Source: Triplophysa rosa (lineage: Eukaryota; Chordata; Actinopteri; Cypriniformes; Nemacheilidae). From it: a DNA stretch of 64,000 nucleotides. Both the position numbers and the translations under genes were made by a program. Shown one piece after another: positions 11,721-24,154 of the stretch (position 1 is its first letter; every line of letters begins with the position of its first letter). Below the pieces are notes generated by a model. That model had not been told where the DNA came from. It made no database searches and worked only from the letters and a program-made list of their open reading frames with translations. The stretch is from assembly GCF_024868665.1 (NCBI RefSeq), contig NW_026634167.1, positions 28,688-92,687 of the forward strand. Reading direction: 5' to 3'.

Positions 11721-12621
11721 CATGTATGTTTGCGTGCGTGTGGAGCATGGCTTCTGTGGTCAGCGTCCTTTGCACTAAGTGGACAGTGTCATAATTTTAT
11801 GATCATAGTTCACAAGTAGTCATGACGGTTAACATGACCAGAGAACTGTGCTAGTATTGATGTGTGTTTGACACACACACGCTGCGTCAGTGACAATGAA
11901 AAGCGAAGCACTTCACTAGTTTGTGTGTTTGTGTCGTTTCATGATTTCGAACAGGCACAGATGAGACTCCTGCACATTGGCTGGATTAAATTAATATTTA
12001 CTGTCTATTTCATTTGGCCAACATTGTATATGTGCAGTGCCATACAACAAGGCTGTCCAATCCAACTCATGTTACACGTGTTACAGACAAGCACCGGCCT
12101 AGACTTTGTTCAGACAGGCAGAAAAAATCTGTGGTCTGTTTAGTTAAATCGTAATAAGATAACGTAAAATGATTCACTGGGTATTTACTTCACTGTCAAA
12201 ACAAATAGATTTTATGACTTACAAAAAGATGTGCAGAAAGTTAACAAAAACAAATCAGATTTGAGTGCCGTTCGAACAAAGATTAGGACTTTGTTTGGGA
12301 CAAGATTAGGAGAAAAAATGAACACAAAAACTTTCAGCACAGTAAACAGGTATAGACATTATCTGACCCTTCATTTATAAAAAATAATTTAAATTCTTTG
12401 AGTTCAAGTTAATGCCATCTAAATGTTTGACGTGGATTTTAGATAGAAATTGTCCTAAGACCAGTTTTTTAAGAGATAAAGGTTTAATGGTCAAACTGGG
12501 CCACTTTTACACGGGGTAACANTAACAACATATTTTCACAGCATGTATTACTCTCTGTTAAATAAATATATATACTTTTGTATTTAGGATGTATTAGTAT
12601 GTATTTCATATGTATATATAT
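11721..12621. other. No gene recognised; contains assembly gap n at 12522
   Basis: The 93-residue frame at 11862-12143 has no recognisable domain and no splice context. An n at 12522 interrupts AT-rich DNA; the missing length is unknown. Confidence 0.5.
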
Positions 12622-13496
12622 CAGAGGTGGGTGTAAGTCAAGTCTCAAGTCAAATCAAGTCAGTGGTTTACCTCAGGGGTTCTCAATCCTGATCCTCAGG
12701 AACCCCCTGACAGAATGTTTTAGATGTGTCTCTATATAAAACACCTGATTCAACTCATATCTGCTAGTTAACTTAGATAGTCAAGAGAGCAGATGAAAAC
12801 CACTGAATTCAATGTTCATAATAGGATGATGTGTCAATGCTTGAATGGAGTTAAACCTCAATATCACTGTTTGCGCCTGAAATGAATGTTGAAAAGGATG
12901 TAGATTTTCAACAAACCACATTATATGTGATCAGATGTTTGCTTTAGTTGTGGGACCTTGACTCTTGAACTTATAATTCTTGCCTGTTATAACAATTTAA
13001 CATACATTTGTTTAAAACAATGAAGAAAGAATCAACTGACAGTAGTTTGTAGTAAATTTCTCAGTATTTAGTGTTGTTTTTTAACTGCTGTGATGATTTC
13101 TTTAGACATGATAAACTTGCTGCCTCAATTATGATTTAAAAGAAATTTATTACCAAAGTCAGGGGATCAAGGTCCCAACTAAAGCAAATCTGAACACAAT
13201 AATGGTAGGTTTGTTACCAATCTCAACATCTTTTTCAATATTCAATTTCAGGTGCAACAGTGATATTGATTTAACTCCATTAGCATTGACACATCATCCA
13301 TTATGAACATTGATTCAGTGGTTTTCATCTGCTCTCTTGCTATCTAAGGTAACTAGCAGATGAGTTGAATCAGGTGTTTTATATAGAGACACATCTAAAA
13401 CATTCTGTCAGGGGGTTCCTGAGGATCAGGATTGAGAACCCCTGAGGTAAACCACTGACTTGATTTGACTTGAAATTTGACTTGCTCCCACCTCTG
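12622..13496. mobile_element. Complete foldback element, TIR CAGAGGTGGG
   Basis: The left end CAGAGGTGGGTGTAAGTCAA and right end TTGACTTGCTCCCACCTCTG are the tips of a long inverted repeat of about 350 bp per arm around a loop of roughly 175 bp. Inside each arm, in mirror order, are AACCCCTGAGG, CCTGATTCAACTC, CAATATCACTG and the shared box (GCTTTAGTTGTGGGACC left, GGTCCCAACTAAAGC right). Flanks are TATATATA on both sides, compatible with an 8-bp target duplication but low-complexity. It is non-autonomous and hAT-like. Confidence 0.85.
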
Positions 13497-14021
13497 ATAT
13501 ATATATATATACACATATACATATACATACGCACATGCACACGTATACTGAGTTTGATTCCCAAAATTGCTTTTGCAGATGTTAGTTATGCAATAGACTG
13601 TAGACCAGCCCAAAGTTTACGAGTATTGCAGTGCACAATGTAGTTTGAACCACCTGGTGAATTATTGCTGTCTTTGGGAGTAGCTAGTTTACTCAAATCA
13701 ATTTGCCACAAGATTTTGTTCCTTATGGTTTATCTTTGGTGCTTATGTGTGGAAAGATTTGAGTGATTTGTGGACTTAAGATAGGGAAGAACTAGGCTAT
13801 ACCATATCAACAAAATGCGGAACTACTGAGAAGTACTTAAATATGCCTTTTTCTAATTTTATGTATGTTTCACCTTTTTTTAGAGCTTGACATACATAGA
13901 CTGTTATAAAGTTTACCATCTGCATCTCGTCCATTCTGTGCATAAATTTGAATTCAATCTTTCATTCAAAACTTGTTGATTGTGTTTTAGGTTTGCCTGC
14001 ATAACTAAAATTGCTAAAGCA

Positions 14022-15921
14022 ATGGGTGAGTGCTGTTAAACATTTGTGTAGCTATAATGATGAATTTAAATGTAAGTTTACACTCTAAAACAGTTGTGTT
14101 AAACACAACACATTGTGTGTACTGTACATAAATGTGTTGTCCTTAACTGAACACATCTCTGTGTTTTTCCTTGGGACAACACGTTTTGTGTTTGCAACAC
14201 AAGCTTCTGTTAAAAATCATCAACTGTTTAAAAATAACATAATGTGTTAAATAGGATAACACAAACAATGTGTTAAAATCAACACATTTTAAGATTGTAG
14301 AAGAAGTATGCTCATCTAATCTAATCATTACCAAGATATAAAAGTAATCTCCCACAGTCAACAGTTTGATGTCACAGTGATGTCATCTTTCAGAATACTC
14401 ACGATGAGGTCAGAATGTAAACTCACTGTGTGCTCAAACTGTGATCTAACTCTTGTACTGTGAGTTTAGAGGTTTAGATGTGATGGTGAAGTCATGTGAA
14501 GTCATCATTATGTTGAAGAGTGTTTGACTTAGTTGAGCTCTTGACTCTACAGTGTTTGACTTCTATCACCTTTTTGAGTTTAGTATGCAGATTCTTGATG
14601 TCTGTATGTTTCCCAACAATCTCTTAAAAACATTATAGCATATAATGGTTTAAGAAATTCTTCCAAAATTTTCACTGCTCGGTCTCAAACAGTAAAGTTT
14701 TGAAGAAGTGAAAACCAGACAAACAATTAAACATGAGATCAATAAATCACTTGCTCCAGTTAGCCAGCATTCTCAGATCTCAGATATGTTTTGCTATATC
14801 AATTGTGATCATAAAGAAAGTACCATAATGGTGACTAAATCAAATAAATTGAGCTCACATATTACTCACACTGTCACAATATGAGAACGTGACATCACTG
14901 TGATCATCACGTGACCTCACGTGTTGACTGGGAGTTCCTCTGACAGTCCTCCTGTGTTTTTGCCTTGGGAGAAATCGGACAGCAAGCCAAATCTGCTAAT
15001 TTACATTACGATTTTATGGGCATGCTAATTTGTGAAGAAATAACAGTAAACTTTTTCTAAATGTAAATGTAGTGTGATGTATTTTATAATCTCTTCACAG
15101 GAGATTTACGGATTGTGCTGTTGGGTAAAACTGGATCAGGAAAGAGTGCTGCAGGAAATACTATTCTGGGTAAAGAGGAATTTGTAGCAAAATTTTCTTC
15201 AAAATCTGTGACCAGTAACTGCCAAGCATTTGATGGCGAGGTAAATGGCCAAAAAGTCAGAGTGATAGACACACCAGGACTCTGGGATACAGAAACAAAT
15301 GCAGACCAGAATAAAAGTCAAATAGAGAAGTTATTCAATGATTCTGGTGATGGTCTTGTGATTCTGCTGGTGATCAGATTGGGTGTCAGACTCACACAAG
15401 AAGAGCTGAACACTATCAAGTGGATCAAGGAGAACTTTGGAAAGGAAGTCACAAAATACACCATTGTGCTCTTCACGCATGGAGATGAACTACCACAAAC
15501 TGTGAAAATAGAAGATTATATTAATGAGGACAAAAATTTAAAGGCACTGGTTGAACAGTGTACGAGACGGTATCACGTTTTTCATAACAATATCAGACAT
15601 CCACATCAGGTGACTGAGCTTCTGGGAAAGATAAATGAATTGAAGAAAAAGCAGGAGCAAGGTTATAATAAGCAGCACTATGATGATGCTCAGGAAAAAC
15701 TTGCTCGCAAAAAAGGTCTTATTGGTGCCTCAATAGGAGGAGCAGGGGGAGCAGTAGGAGGTGGAGTAGTGGGAGGGGTAGCAGCTAAGACGGGTGCTGT
15801 TGCTGCTACCGTAGCAATTGGAGCAGCAGGAGGTGCAGCAGTAGGAGCAGTGATTATTGGTGGAGGAGCATATTTACTGGCAAAACGTTGCTCTGAAAAG
15901 AACAATAAAAAGCAAAAGTAA
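14022..15921 (+). CDS. GIMAP/AIG1-family GTPase with Gly/Ala-rich membrane tail
   Basis: Two coding exons: 14022-14025 (ATG plus one base, donor GTGAGT) and 15101-15921 (acceptor CTTCACAG). They give a 274-residue protein starting MGDLRIVLLGKTGSGKS, the usual GIMAP start and intron position. Visible parts are P-loop GKTGSGKS at 10-17, DTPG at 58-61, the GIMAP-type VRLTQEE at about 97-103, and THGD at 127-130 in the G4 position. Residues 175-206 are Lys/Glu/Gln-rich and probably helical. Residues 207-263 are almost entirely Gly, Ala, Val and Ile with several GxxxG spacings, followed by a basic tail. GIMAPs are AIG1-type GTPases of lymphocytes that sit on membranes and scaffold by GTP-dependent oligomerisation. 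The tail suggests membrane insertion, which is inference. No frameshift or stop is present. The numbered paralogue cannot be assigned. Confidence 0.93.
14026..15100 (+). other. GIMAP intron with MITE and shared box
   Basis: This 1,075-bp intron includes a probable MITE at about 14081-14300 (CACTCTAAAACAGTTG at left, AACACATTTTAAGATTG at right, with repeated ACACAA/TTGTGT motifs). A copy of the dispersed box reads TTAGTTGAGCTCTTGACTC near 14527-14550. Confidence 0.7.
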
Positions 15922-16011
15922 AATGTTAAAAATGTATCAAATGTTTTTGTTCCAGTCCATCATTGACTGTATCAAGGAAAAATAATTGATCTAGCATTTA
16001 AAATACAGACC

Positions 16012-16205
16012 CAGACAGCAAGCTACTGTAATGGGTACAAACCATTGAATCAATGTTAAAAATGTGTTGATTTGTCAATGTTAATTGCATTGAAGTAATA
16101 TCACTTTTTCACCTGCTAGTAATGTTGAACAAAAGTTGACATTTCATCAAACCACCATTACTGTGATCAGAGTTTGATTTAGTTGAGCTCTTGACTCTTG
16201 ACTTT
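16012..16205 (+). repeat. Foldback-family arm downstream of the GIMAP gene
   Basis: It opens CAGACAGCAAGC and continues ACCATTGAATCAATG, CAATATCAC-like and ACCACCATTACTGTG blocks to the box TTTAGTTGAGCTCTTGACTC. It is a single arm without a partner and lies in the probable GIMAP 3' UTR region. An AATAAA at 16247-16252 follows it and could be the GIMAP polyadenylation signal. Confidence 0.75.
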
Positions 16206-19200
16206 CGCATTTAGTTAATTTTCTTTCAGTGCTTACAATGTTGTTTAATAAAAACTCTTATTATGTAATCATTATATAATGATGAAGCCTAATAAACGAG
16301 ATTTTTTATTCATATAAATTTGAGATTGTTTGCTTCGATAATGTTAGCTGTGGTAGACAAAAAACTATTTGCATTAAATAAACAAGAGTTTAAGCTTTTT
16401 GAGACTGGACTTAAAAATGGCTACTGTTGGTGAACATCTGATGTCTTCTACTCTCTAAGAAAAAATGGTGCTAAATAGCGCTAAAAGTGGTTCTTTGGCT
16501 CGTAATCATAGGGAAACCGTTTTTAGGGATATATAGCACCTATTTTTAAGGTGCTATACAGCACCTTCATCAAATGGTGCTTTGTAGAACCCTAAGAGGT
16601 ACCATGTAGCACTTTATTGCTTTAGAAAAAATGGTGCTCAATACCCAGCAAGCAAAAATGTGTTCCTTAGACGTTCATTAGACGTTTCTTAGACCACTCC
16701 AGTCCACGTGTCTTCCCACCCTGTATGTTTTGGATGTCTCCCTAAATAAGACATGAACAAGTTAATGAGTTAAATCAGGTTGAGTTGAGGAATCAATCAT
16801 CACTTCATTATCTCATGAATGATGAACACCTGCTGATAACAAACACAATCACTGAAATAAACCCTGAACAATAAGAAGTCACCCTAATAGTGTTTAGTGT
16901 TTCCTTTAGTTGGGCTCTTATCCTAGATTTTATCTTCTATTTATTTTTGGTTAGCTGTAATAATGTGTTAATAATGCACATTTATAACAGCAAAACAGAT
17001 CCAAATGTTATTGTTCTCTTACTAATGTGTAGCTTTCTTAAAAGCTATTACTAGACAGCTGTGACACATAATTAAAATAAGAAAACATTGAGAAGTCCCC
17101 TATAATCATCACAGATTTGATGATTATAGGAAGTAGGCCAGTTTTGTAGCCATTAAGTTTAACGTTTAAACAAACAGTGCTCAATTAAGTTTTTGTGTCA
17201 ATGACGGGTTTATCACACTGAATAAAAAATGAACAGCTAAGAGATTCTTTAGTGCCTCTGTCACTACCATGCCGTTAGTCACCATTCATATTGACGCCAT
17301 CCATTCTGATGATGGCTCTTCACAACAGGGGTTTTCTTCACAATAATTATTTCTGTTGTTAGCTTTGCTGAATCCTGTAAGTTGGACAAATATTTAACAT
17401 CCACTGAGTAATTGAGAATACAATAAAAGCCTCATTGAGATCATTTACCAAGTCAACACTCTGTGATTCAGTCAACCCCATTTTATCCCAAACCTGTATG
17501 ACACAAGACACCCAAAGATGTCTCAGTCCTTTTTCACTTTCCTTGTATCCTTCTTACCATAAAATTGAAGTTAATGTTGACTGTGCTTATCAATTCCTTA
17601 ATATTCCCAAACATACTTATCATAGAAGAGTGAGGATCATAGAATGAAGAATGAAGTCATACAGTTTGGAACAACGGGAGGATAAGAGATTTTCTTTGTT
17701 TTGTCATAGGGAAAAAACCTTAACTTCCTTCAACAGGTTGTAACATGAGAACTGCATAGTATTCCCAGCCAGCAAAGACACATGGGGTCCAGATGGGTTT
17801 GATGTGGGCTGTCTTCTGGGTCTCAGCTGGTTTTGTCCGCGGGTTCCATGTAGGCCCCACATGGGTTAGCCCAGATGACATCAACACTGCTTAGTGTGCA
17901 TACTACAGACTGATAAATGTGACACTGAATGTTGGAGTGAATGAGATAATGAAGTGATAACAAGCAGAATCACTGATGGACACAGAAACAACAAGAACAC
18001 AAAGAAATAAAACACAACAACTACAACTGACTTCAGCCACAAACACCATTAACATCTTTACTTATTTATATTATTGAGAATAAACAGAGTTTTCTGGTCA
18101 TGTTTTACTGACAATAACTGGTTTGATATCACCATTATGGGGATCAGTGTTTGTTTTACTAAACCAAAAAAAGGCTGAATTGTACATGTTAAAGTAAATG
18201 ACAAGCACTGAATACTCTAGTGTATTCCATAATGAGGAGATACACTGCAGTATTTTACACTGGGGTGACCAAATCAGGTGCTGTTACGTTTCTTCAGAGT
18301 CTCATTATTTTGTTAGCCAGTTGACATAAAATGTCTTTAAAATGCTACAGTGTATACATAATACACCGTAAGTTTAACAAACATTGAAACTTTCTTGTGA
18401 GCGTGAATGCATGCCTGTTTACAGGTTGTTGTTTTTTGCAATGTTACAATGTATTGTAATACATAGTATGTATTGGTTTATTTTTTCATGTAAAGCTCCT
18501 TTATAAACCGTGCACATTGTAAAAAAGTGCTATATACTGTAAATACACTTACGTGGAATTCTTGATTCGTGAATTCTTAAAAAAAAAAGCATCTCTCATT
18601 CGAAAAGACTTTTCCCATTTAGCAAAAATGTTCCCCTTATTCCCAGAAACATGGGTTTTATCTTCTCACAAACACAATATGTATTATTTAATTTAAATAT
18701 GTGATGTTTAAGAATAACAACCTGAATTCTGACTTTTTTAACTTTAATTTCATTGTCCAACCATCGATAACTCATTAAATAATACACTCTAAAAATGCTG
18801 GAAGATTTTCAAATGGTTTCATCCCTTTTTGACCCAATGCTGGGTTGAAAATAAGAATGCGTTTTTCAGATTGAAGTTCACCCAAAATAAAATGTAAGTT
18901 AATTCAATTAATTGAATGCCATATTTTATGAAATTTCAACATTTTGTTAGCATTATTTGTTTGAGCAAAACAGACAATAAGAAAACATTGATGTGTCATG
19001 TTTAACATTGATTCAATTGCTTGCTATCAGAGTTACCTACAGTATATTACACATTCAACTAAGCAGCTCTCTCGCTCTCTCTCTCACTTTTGGAAGTAAC
19101 AGAGGGTCATGGTATATACATTATTATATGGTCTTTTTTGACATAATTTCACTGTAGTTTACCTAGTCTGCGGTGTGATATTTAAAAGGCACATTTGTTT

Positions 19201-19272
19201 CTCTTCCAAAGTGAAACAGAAAGTACACAAGTCTCTGATTTATGGGAATACAGGGCTATTCCTGTAACACTA
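16206..19272. other. No gene recognised; short MITE pieces
   Basis: I see no supported exon. Repeat pieces: about 16450-16640 (TCTCTAAGAAAAAATGGTGC with GGTGCTATACAGCACC), 16880-16935 and 18140-18170 (weak shared boxes), 17770-17880 (ACATGGGGTCC and CCCACATGGG, a dispersed fish repeat), and 18785-18850 (CACTCTAAAAATGCTGG onward). Open frames here are short and have no domain. Confidence 0.5.
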
Positions 19273-21164
19273 CACTGTAACAGATTTTTGTAAATTAAAC
19301 AGTATTTTACAGTAATATGCACAGTATAATACTGTTAAATGTGTAACCAGTATTATACTGTAAATAGCAAAGGATTATGGGAAAATGTATGCTCACTACT
19401 GTAATTCTTCTCTACTGTAAATCGATTTACAGTAGTGCAAATGCCCGCAAAAACTGACCAATGAAAAGGGAGATTTCTTTTCAAGTTTTTTTCCGTTTGT
19501 TGGACGTGGCAGATAATGGAGGAATGACTCAACAAAAAGGTTAGTATTACTTCTGTAATTATTTTATGTAAAACTCAGATATTTTCAAATGCATTAACTT
19601 GTTAACAACCAAAAATGAATTAGTGGGGCAATTTGGGTGAGAATAGCATTATTAAGCGGGTTACAAGCATTTTCCCCCTCAGAACCCCTCCCCCACCCTA
19701 AAGTCAGTGAAAGCATTCCAATAAAGTCACATTTAAGCCCGTATGGTGGATTTACATGTTATTGATGGAATATCATATCTATTTTTTGTTTTTATTAAAA
19801 CATATCTGTTAGAACTGTGCCATTTGGAATGTTGGAGGTGTCCGTGGAGCCTTTTTCTGGCATTTAACGTAACGTAACCGTCAAAACTGTGGAAACTGGT
19901 AAGTAATACTGTACATTATCCCGCTTATTATAGCTACTTGCCACATGAGAAAAACTGGACATGAAATATGAGTTTAAAATATTTTATTAGCGTATTCAAT
20001 GTTTTTATTAAAAAATTCAAACCTTCCCAGGGTTGTTTGTGCTAAAAAAAACTTGTGTCTGTGCTAAGAATAAATTAGCCAGTGTAGCAGCGCGCGAAAA
20101 TTTGTCATGTGCATGATTAGACAGAGTCTTTGTATGAAGTGGGTTTGTCGTTGTGCTTTAATCAATGGCGCACCGCTATTTTACTTCTATTATGCGAGTT
20201 TTCCGGCTGCATTGAGTCCATATAAGTAGATGCGGACTCGCGGACGCATACTCCTGTTATTTAAATATGTCATCTGGCTGTTCTAAGCGTCTGGGTGAAT
20301 GAATGAACTAACGTTACACAGTTTAACATTGCTACTCGCGTGATGCTGGTGGATTTGTCTGCGTCTGCACTGTAGGATATGAACACATGAACTTCATCTC
20401 CAGAGTTGCTCTGAGAGTTTATTTTACAAGCATTTTTACTGTTTGAGTGAAGCTATCGTCAAAGTCACACACACTAAAACTGAAGCGTCTTCCCAAAATA
20501 AAAGTCCGGTTAACTTGAACACTCTAAAATACTGTATGTACTGTAGTATTTGCTATTGAAAATTGTAGTGCCCTTGTAGTGAATTGATAAGATGTAGTAA
20601 ACACTGTAGTATACTATAGTAAGGTTCAAAAACATTATAGTATCTAGGAATTTTACTATAGTAAATTCTATAGTATACTGCAGTAATGTATGTGGACAAA
20701 TATAACACACAAAATAAAATGAAAAACAGAACTTAGAAAAATGAAAATTAAGTAAACTAAAAATTATATGGCCTTAATTTATCTATCTATAATGTAATTT
20801 GTCAGTTACCTGTCTATTCATGTGATGAACTGCACTTGCATAATTTTTGAGATTTCTTTTTCAGACTTTCGAAAGATTAAAATAAGTAAATGGACCGCTG
20901 CAATTTTTAGAAACAAATGGAATACTGTATTTTGAAGTGCATCTTTTGTTTTTATTTAAAGTTAGCTGTTAGATCTGTGCCATTTGGGACGTCGGATGAG
21001 CCTTTTTCTGGTCGTTACCGTCAAAACTGGTAAGCTAAAGTGAGGCAACACTAAAACAGAGGTTGTATTTCCTGTTTTGCATTTATATGTCAAGCATTTT
21101 ACGTATAATTTAATTTTCGTAATGATTTATCATCAAACTTTTACAGGTACCTAAGACTGTAAAG

Positions 21165-21365
21165 AAGATATTTTGAAGAAAGTTGGTAACCAAACAGCAT
21201 TGGACCCCACTCACTTCTATTGTATAGATACAAAACTATTTGCAAGTGAAAGGCGTCCAGTTAACAGCATTTTTCAAAATATCTTCTTTTGTGTTCTGTG
21301 CAAGGCAGAAAGTCATTCAGGTGTGAAATGACAAGAGGGTGAGTAAATGATAACAGATTTAAGTA
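21165..21365. mobile_element. Decayed partial copy of the TTAA MITE family
   Basis: AGATATTTTGAAGAAAGTTGG, ACCAAACAGCATTGG, CACTTCTATTGTATAG and GTGAAATGACAAGAGGGTGAG match the interior of the MITE at 22056-22367. The terminal AGGGATAGTTCACCC is missing. Confidence 0.65.
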
Positions 21366-21434
21366 TATCACTTTAAGTATATTCTTTATACATGTAATGA
21401 ATCTCTCTCAGCCTGTTAATTGCTGTACTTTTAG

Positions 21435-22775
21435 ATGACTGCAATTCCAGCAGATGTAGAGGGATCCCTCTCTGTGCCCAGCACCCCAAGACTGATCGCA
21501 CTTGGTAAGTTTATCAACATGCTTTTTTAAATACCATGGCTAATGAAAAATGTTTAAATTCAATTAAATTGCAAGGTGAAGGACAATCAATACTAAATGG
21601 AACACACCATACAGACCGGTAGTTCTGGAGAAGGAACTATAGAATTTTTTGTATTTGCATGAGTAATTTTATCATAATATATTAGCATGTGAATATATAT
21701 TTTTTATTATGGTGACAATAATGGTGAAAAATAGTCTCAAGAATCATGATTTGTAGCAATAGTTTTTCCTTACCCTTACTAAAAAGCTGCTATGATGGTG
21801 TCTGTTACAGAAGATTCTGTTTTCCGTGCCAAAAAATCGATGCTGACAATGGAGAGCAGAGTCATCATAGAGCCACAAGAGTAACAGATTTTCAATGTGC
21901 AATACCAGGAAGCGGCCACCAATACACTGGACTTCATTCAGAGGTAATCATAAACTAATGAACCATTATTACAGGGATGCTCCGCCCAAAAATTACTCAC
22001 CCTCAAGTCGTTCGACAACCATAGGACCTCCGTTCATCTTCGGAACACAAATTAAAAGGATAGTTCACCCAAAAAAATTCTGTCATTATTTCCTCACCCT
22101 CTTGTCATTTCAAACCTGTATGACTTTCTTTCTTCAACAGAACACAAAAGATATTTTGAAGAATGTTGGTAACAGAAAACTGTTGGTCCTCATTGACTTC
22201 AGTTTTGTGTCCATACAATAGAAGTCAATGGGGGCATATGGTTTTGTTTTACCAAAATTCTTCATCTTCTTTTGTGTTCTGCTGAAGAAAGAAAGTCATA
22301 AAGGTTTGAAATGACAAGACAGTGATTAAATGGTGACACAGTTTTCGTTAGTGGGTGAACTATCCCTTTAACTGTTAAAACACTTGAACAGTGTTACTGT
22401 AAATTATACTGAAATTGACAGCTGTCAGTTGTATCTCTGCCCTGACTCAACAGTTAGATTTTGGTCTGGTTTTCCCTAAATATTTAGGAATTAAATGTAT
22501 TTTAAAAATATTGCGTCTTCATTTTTCATTCATAAACAGTTTATAAATATTGATATTTATACATTTAGCAGTAATGCAAATATTGTAATGTAAATTCAGT
22601 TTATAAATAATGCTTAAATAATGTGTTTTTTTCCTGTGCTTGCAGGTTCATTCTGAGAACACACCCTGATAGCACCAAATGCCAATCAAAATCACATATC
22701 AGCCAGACACAGAAGAAAAATCACCAGCCTGAATCCTTGTGGCATCTTTTATCAACGAGCTTGTTGAGTAATGAA
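21435..22775 (+). pseudogene. Decayed C-terminal exons resembling fish SAMD3-like proteins
   Basis: Three splice-bounded blocks: 21435-21504 (acceptor TTTTAG, donor GTAAGT) opens with an ATG and encodes STPRLIAL; 21811-21943 (acceptor TTACAG, donor GTAATC) encodes SMLTMESRVII and, in another frame, NTLDFIQR; 22646-22775 (acceptor TTGCAG) encodes FILRTHPDSTKCQSKS, then NP and, shifted one base, VASFINELVE followed by TAA. That order (TPRLI, ML.xEG.V, LDFIQR, KC.S, NP.VASFI) recalls the C-terminus of large multi-copy fish proteins annotated as SAM-domain-containing 3-like; this is recall, not a search. An in-frame TAA in the second block and a frameshift in the third indicate a pseudogene. No SAM domain is seen upstream. 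Confidence 0.55.
22056..22367. mobile_element. TTAA-flanked MITE, second full copy
   Basis: TTAA at 22052-22055 and 22368-22371. The left end is AAGGATAGTTCACCCAAA and the right end GGGTGAACTATCCCT. The interior has CTTTCTTCAACAG and its mirror CTGAAGAAAGAAAG. Same family as 7397-7704. It lies between the second and third decayed exons of the SAMD3-like remnant. Confidence 0.85.
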
Positions 22776-23354
22776 ATTAAGCACTACTGACGATAACACT
22801 ACTAACAAAACAAACATGTTTTTTTTTGCTGTTTGATTTGAGTTCTGTGACCTATGCTGTCCAAACTGCATACTGCGACAGTATGTACTGATTTAAATTA
22901 AGTACCTACCTGTCTACCATTAAAACAGTATGTTCTATATAGTTTTTGTGGGAGTAGTATTATTACATTTCGGACATACTGCATCAGGCATGTTTATTGT
23001 CATGTGACCCGTATGCTCTTTGACCTATGACATTTTAACAACAACCTGTAGATAGGCATTGGTAAAAACATTAAGTGGTTTGTATGTTTTTAACTCTGTT
23101 TCCTTCATTTTTTTGTCAGTTGTCAATGCTTGTTTTGTTGTTTTGTTCCCTGGTTTTCTGAGTATTTTTAGATGAAATTCTGTTTAAAATAAAACTTTAA
23201 CTGCTGTGAGTATACCTGTTTCTTCAACTTTATTGCAACTTGTGAATTATAGATTGTTTTTTTACAGGTAGAAAATTTATTTTGTTTAAAGTTAAACCCA
23301 GATCGTAAAAAAAATCCTGATTCTGTACTAGGAAATAAATTCTAGTACTCTAAA

Positions 23355-23515
23355 TGAAATACAGTAGATAGTGGTATTACTGTGAAAAGACATTACAGTA
23401 AAGATATGAAAATACAGTAGACAATATTATTACTGTAAAAGTAATTACAGTAAATATATGAAAATACAGTAGACCGTATTATTACTGTGAAAAGACATTA
23501 CAGTAAACACTGTAA
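23355..23515. repeat. Three ~50-bp subterminal tandem repeats
   Basis: Units built on ATACAGTAGA, TATTATTACTGT and ATTACAGTAAA are repeated three times next to the right end of the CACTG-ended element, followed by the hairpin TGGCATCCAGCTGCCA. Such subterminal repeats are typical transposase-binding regions in CACTA elements. Confidence 0.7.
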
Positions 23516-24154
23516 ACGGTTTACTGTAAACACTTTTACAGTAACTTACTGGCATCCAGCTGCCAGTAAGTTACTGTAAAAATTACAGTAACCTTTTTAC
23601 AGTGTAGACAAACATCAGGGGTGTGTCTGAGTTCTCTTATTTGCATGTGGAATGAATGCTTCTCAGGTCAACATTTGCCTGAGGATGGACGCAGAGGTGG
23701 GACCAAGTCATTGTTTTCAAGTCACAAGTCTCGAGTCTTTGCATTGAAGTCTCAAGTCCTCCACGTGCCAACCCAGCATAATTTAAAAACAGATTTGGCA
23801 AAGGAAACTGTTTCACTGTGTTTCTTTAAATGTTCTTTTAACAGTCTGATATACAGAATGATGATTTTATTGGAAATTTTTATTTGAACCCTGATAATAT
23901 TTATTGATAATTGTAAAATGTAAACAAACAAACAGAGACACACAGACACATGATTCAGTGAAAAACTGCATATTTTGTTAAAAGACAACAGACAAATAAT
24001 TTAGAAAATACAAATAAACTAACAGTCATCCATATAAAATTGCCTTATTCACAACAGAAACATTACAAAACATGAAATGGTGCTTAACTTTGGTGAGTGT
24101 GTGAGATGAAAAATTACCCACACTGCCACATGTGATGCTATAGTGCAGCAACTA

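Larger units (their letters stand above)
19273..23604 (+). mobile_element. Large CACTG-ended (EnSpm/CACTA-like) element carrying gene exons
   Basis: The left end is CACTGTAACAG at 19273 and the right end CTTTTTACAGTG at 23604, in inverted orientation. Both ends are packed with ACTGTAAA/TTTACAGT motifs (19290-19435 and 23350-23600). These ends match the CACTG termini of EnSpm/CACTA elements. No exact 3-bp target duplication is visible (CTA left, TAG right). The interior holds exon-like blocks and a nested TTAA MITE, and no recognisable transposase. It may instead be two separate CACTG-ended MITEs flanking a decayed gene. Confidence 0.5.

Noticed and set aside
15690..15905. Pro/Ala-rich minus-strand frame
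   Set aside because: Antisense shadow of the Gly/Ala-rich GIMAP tail.
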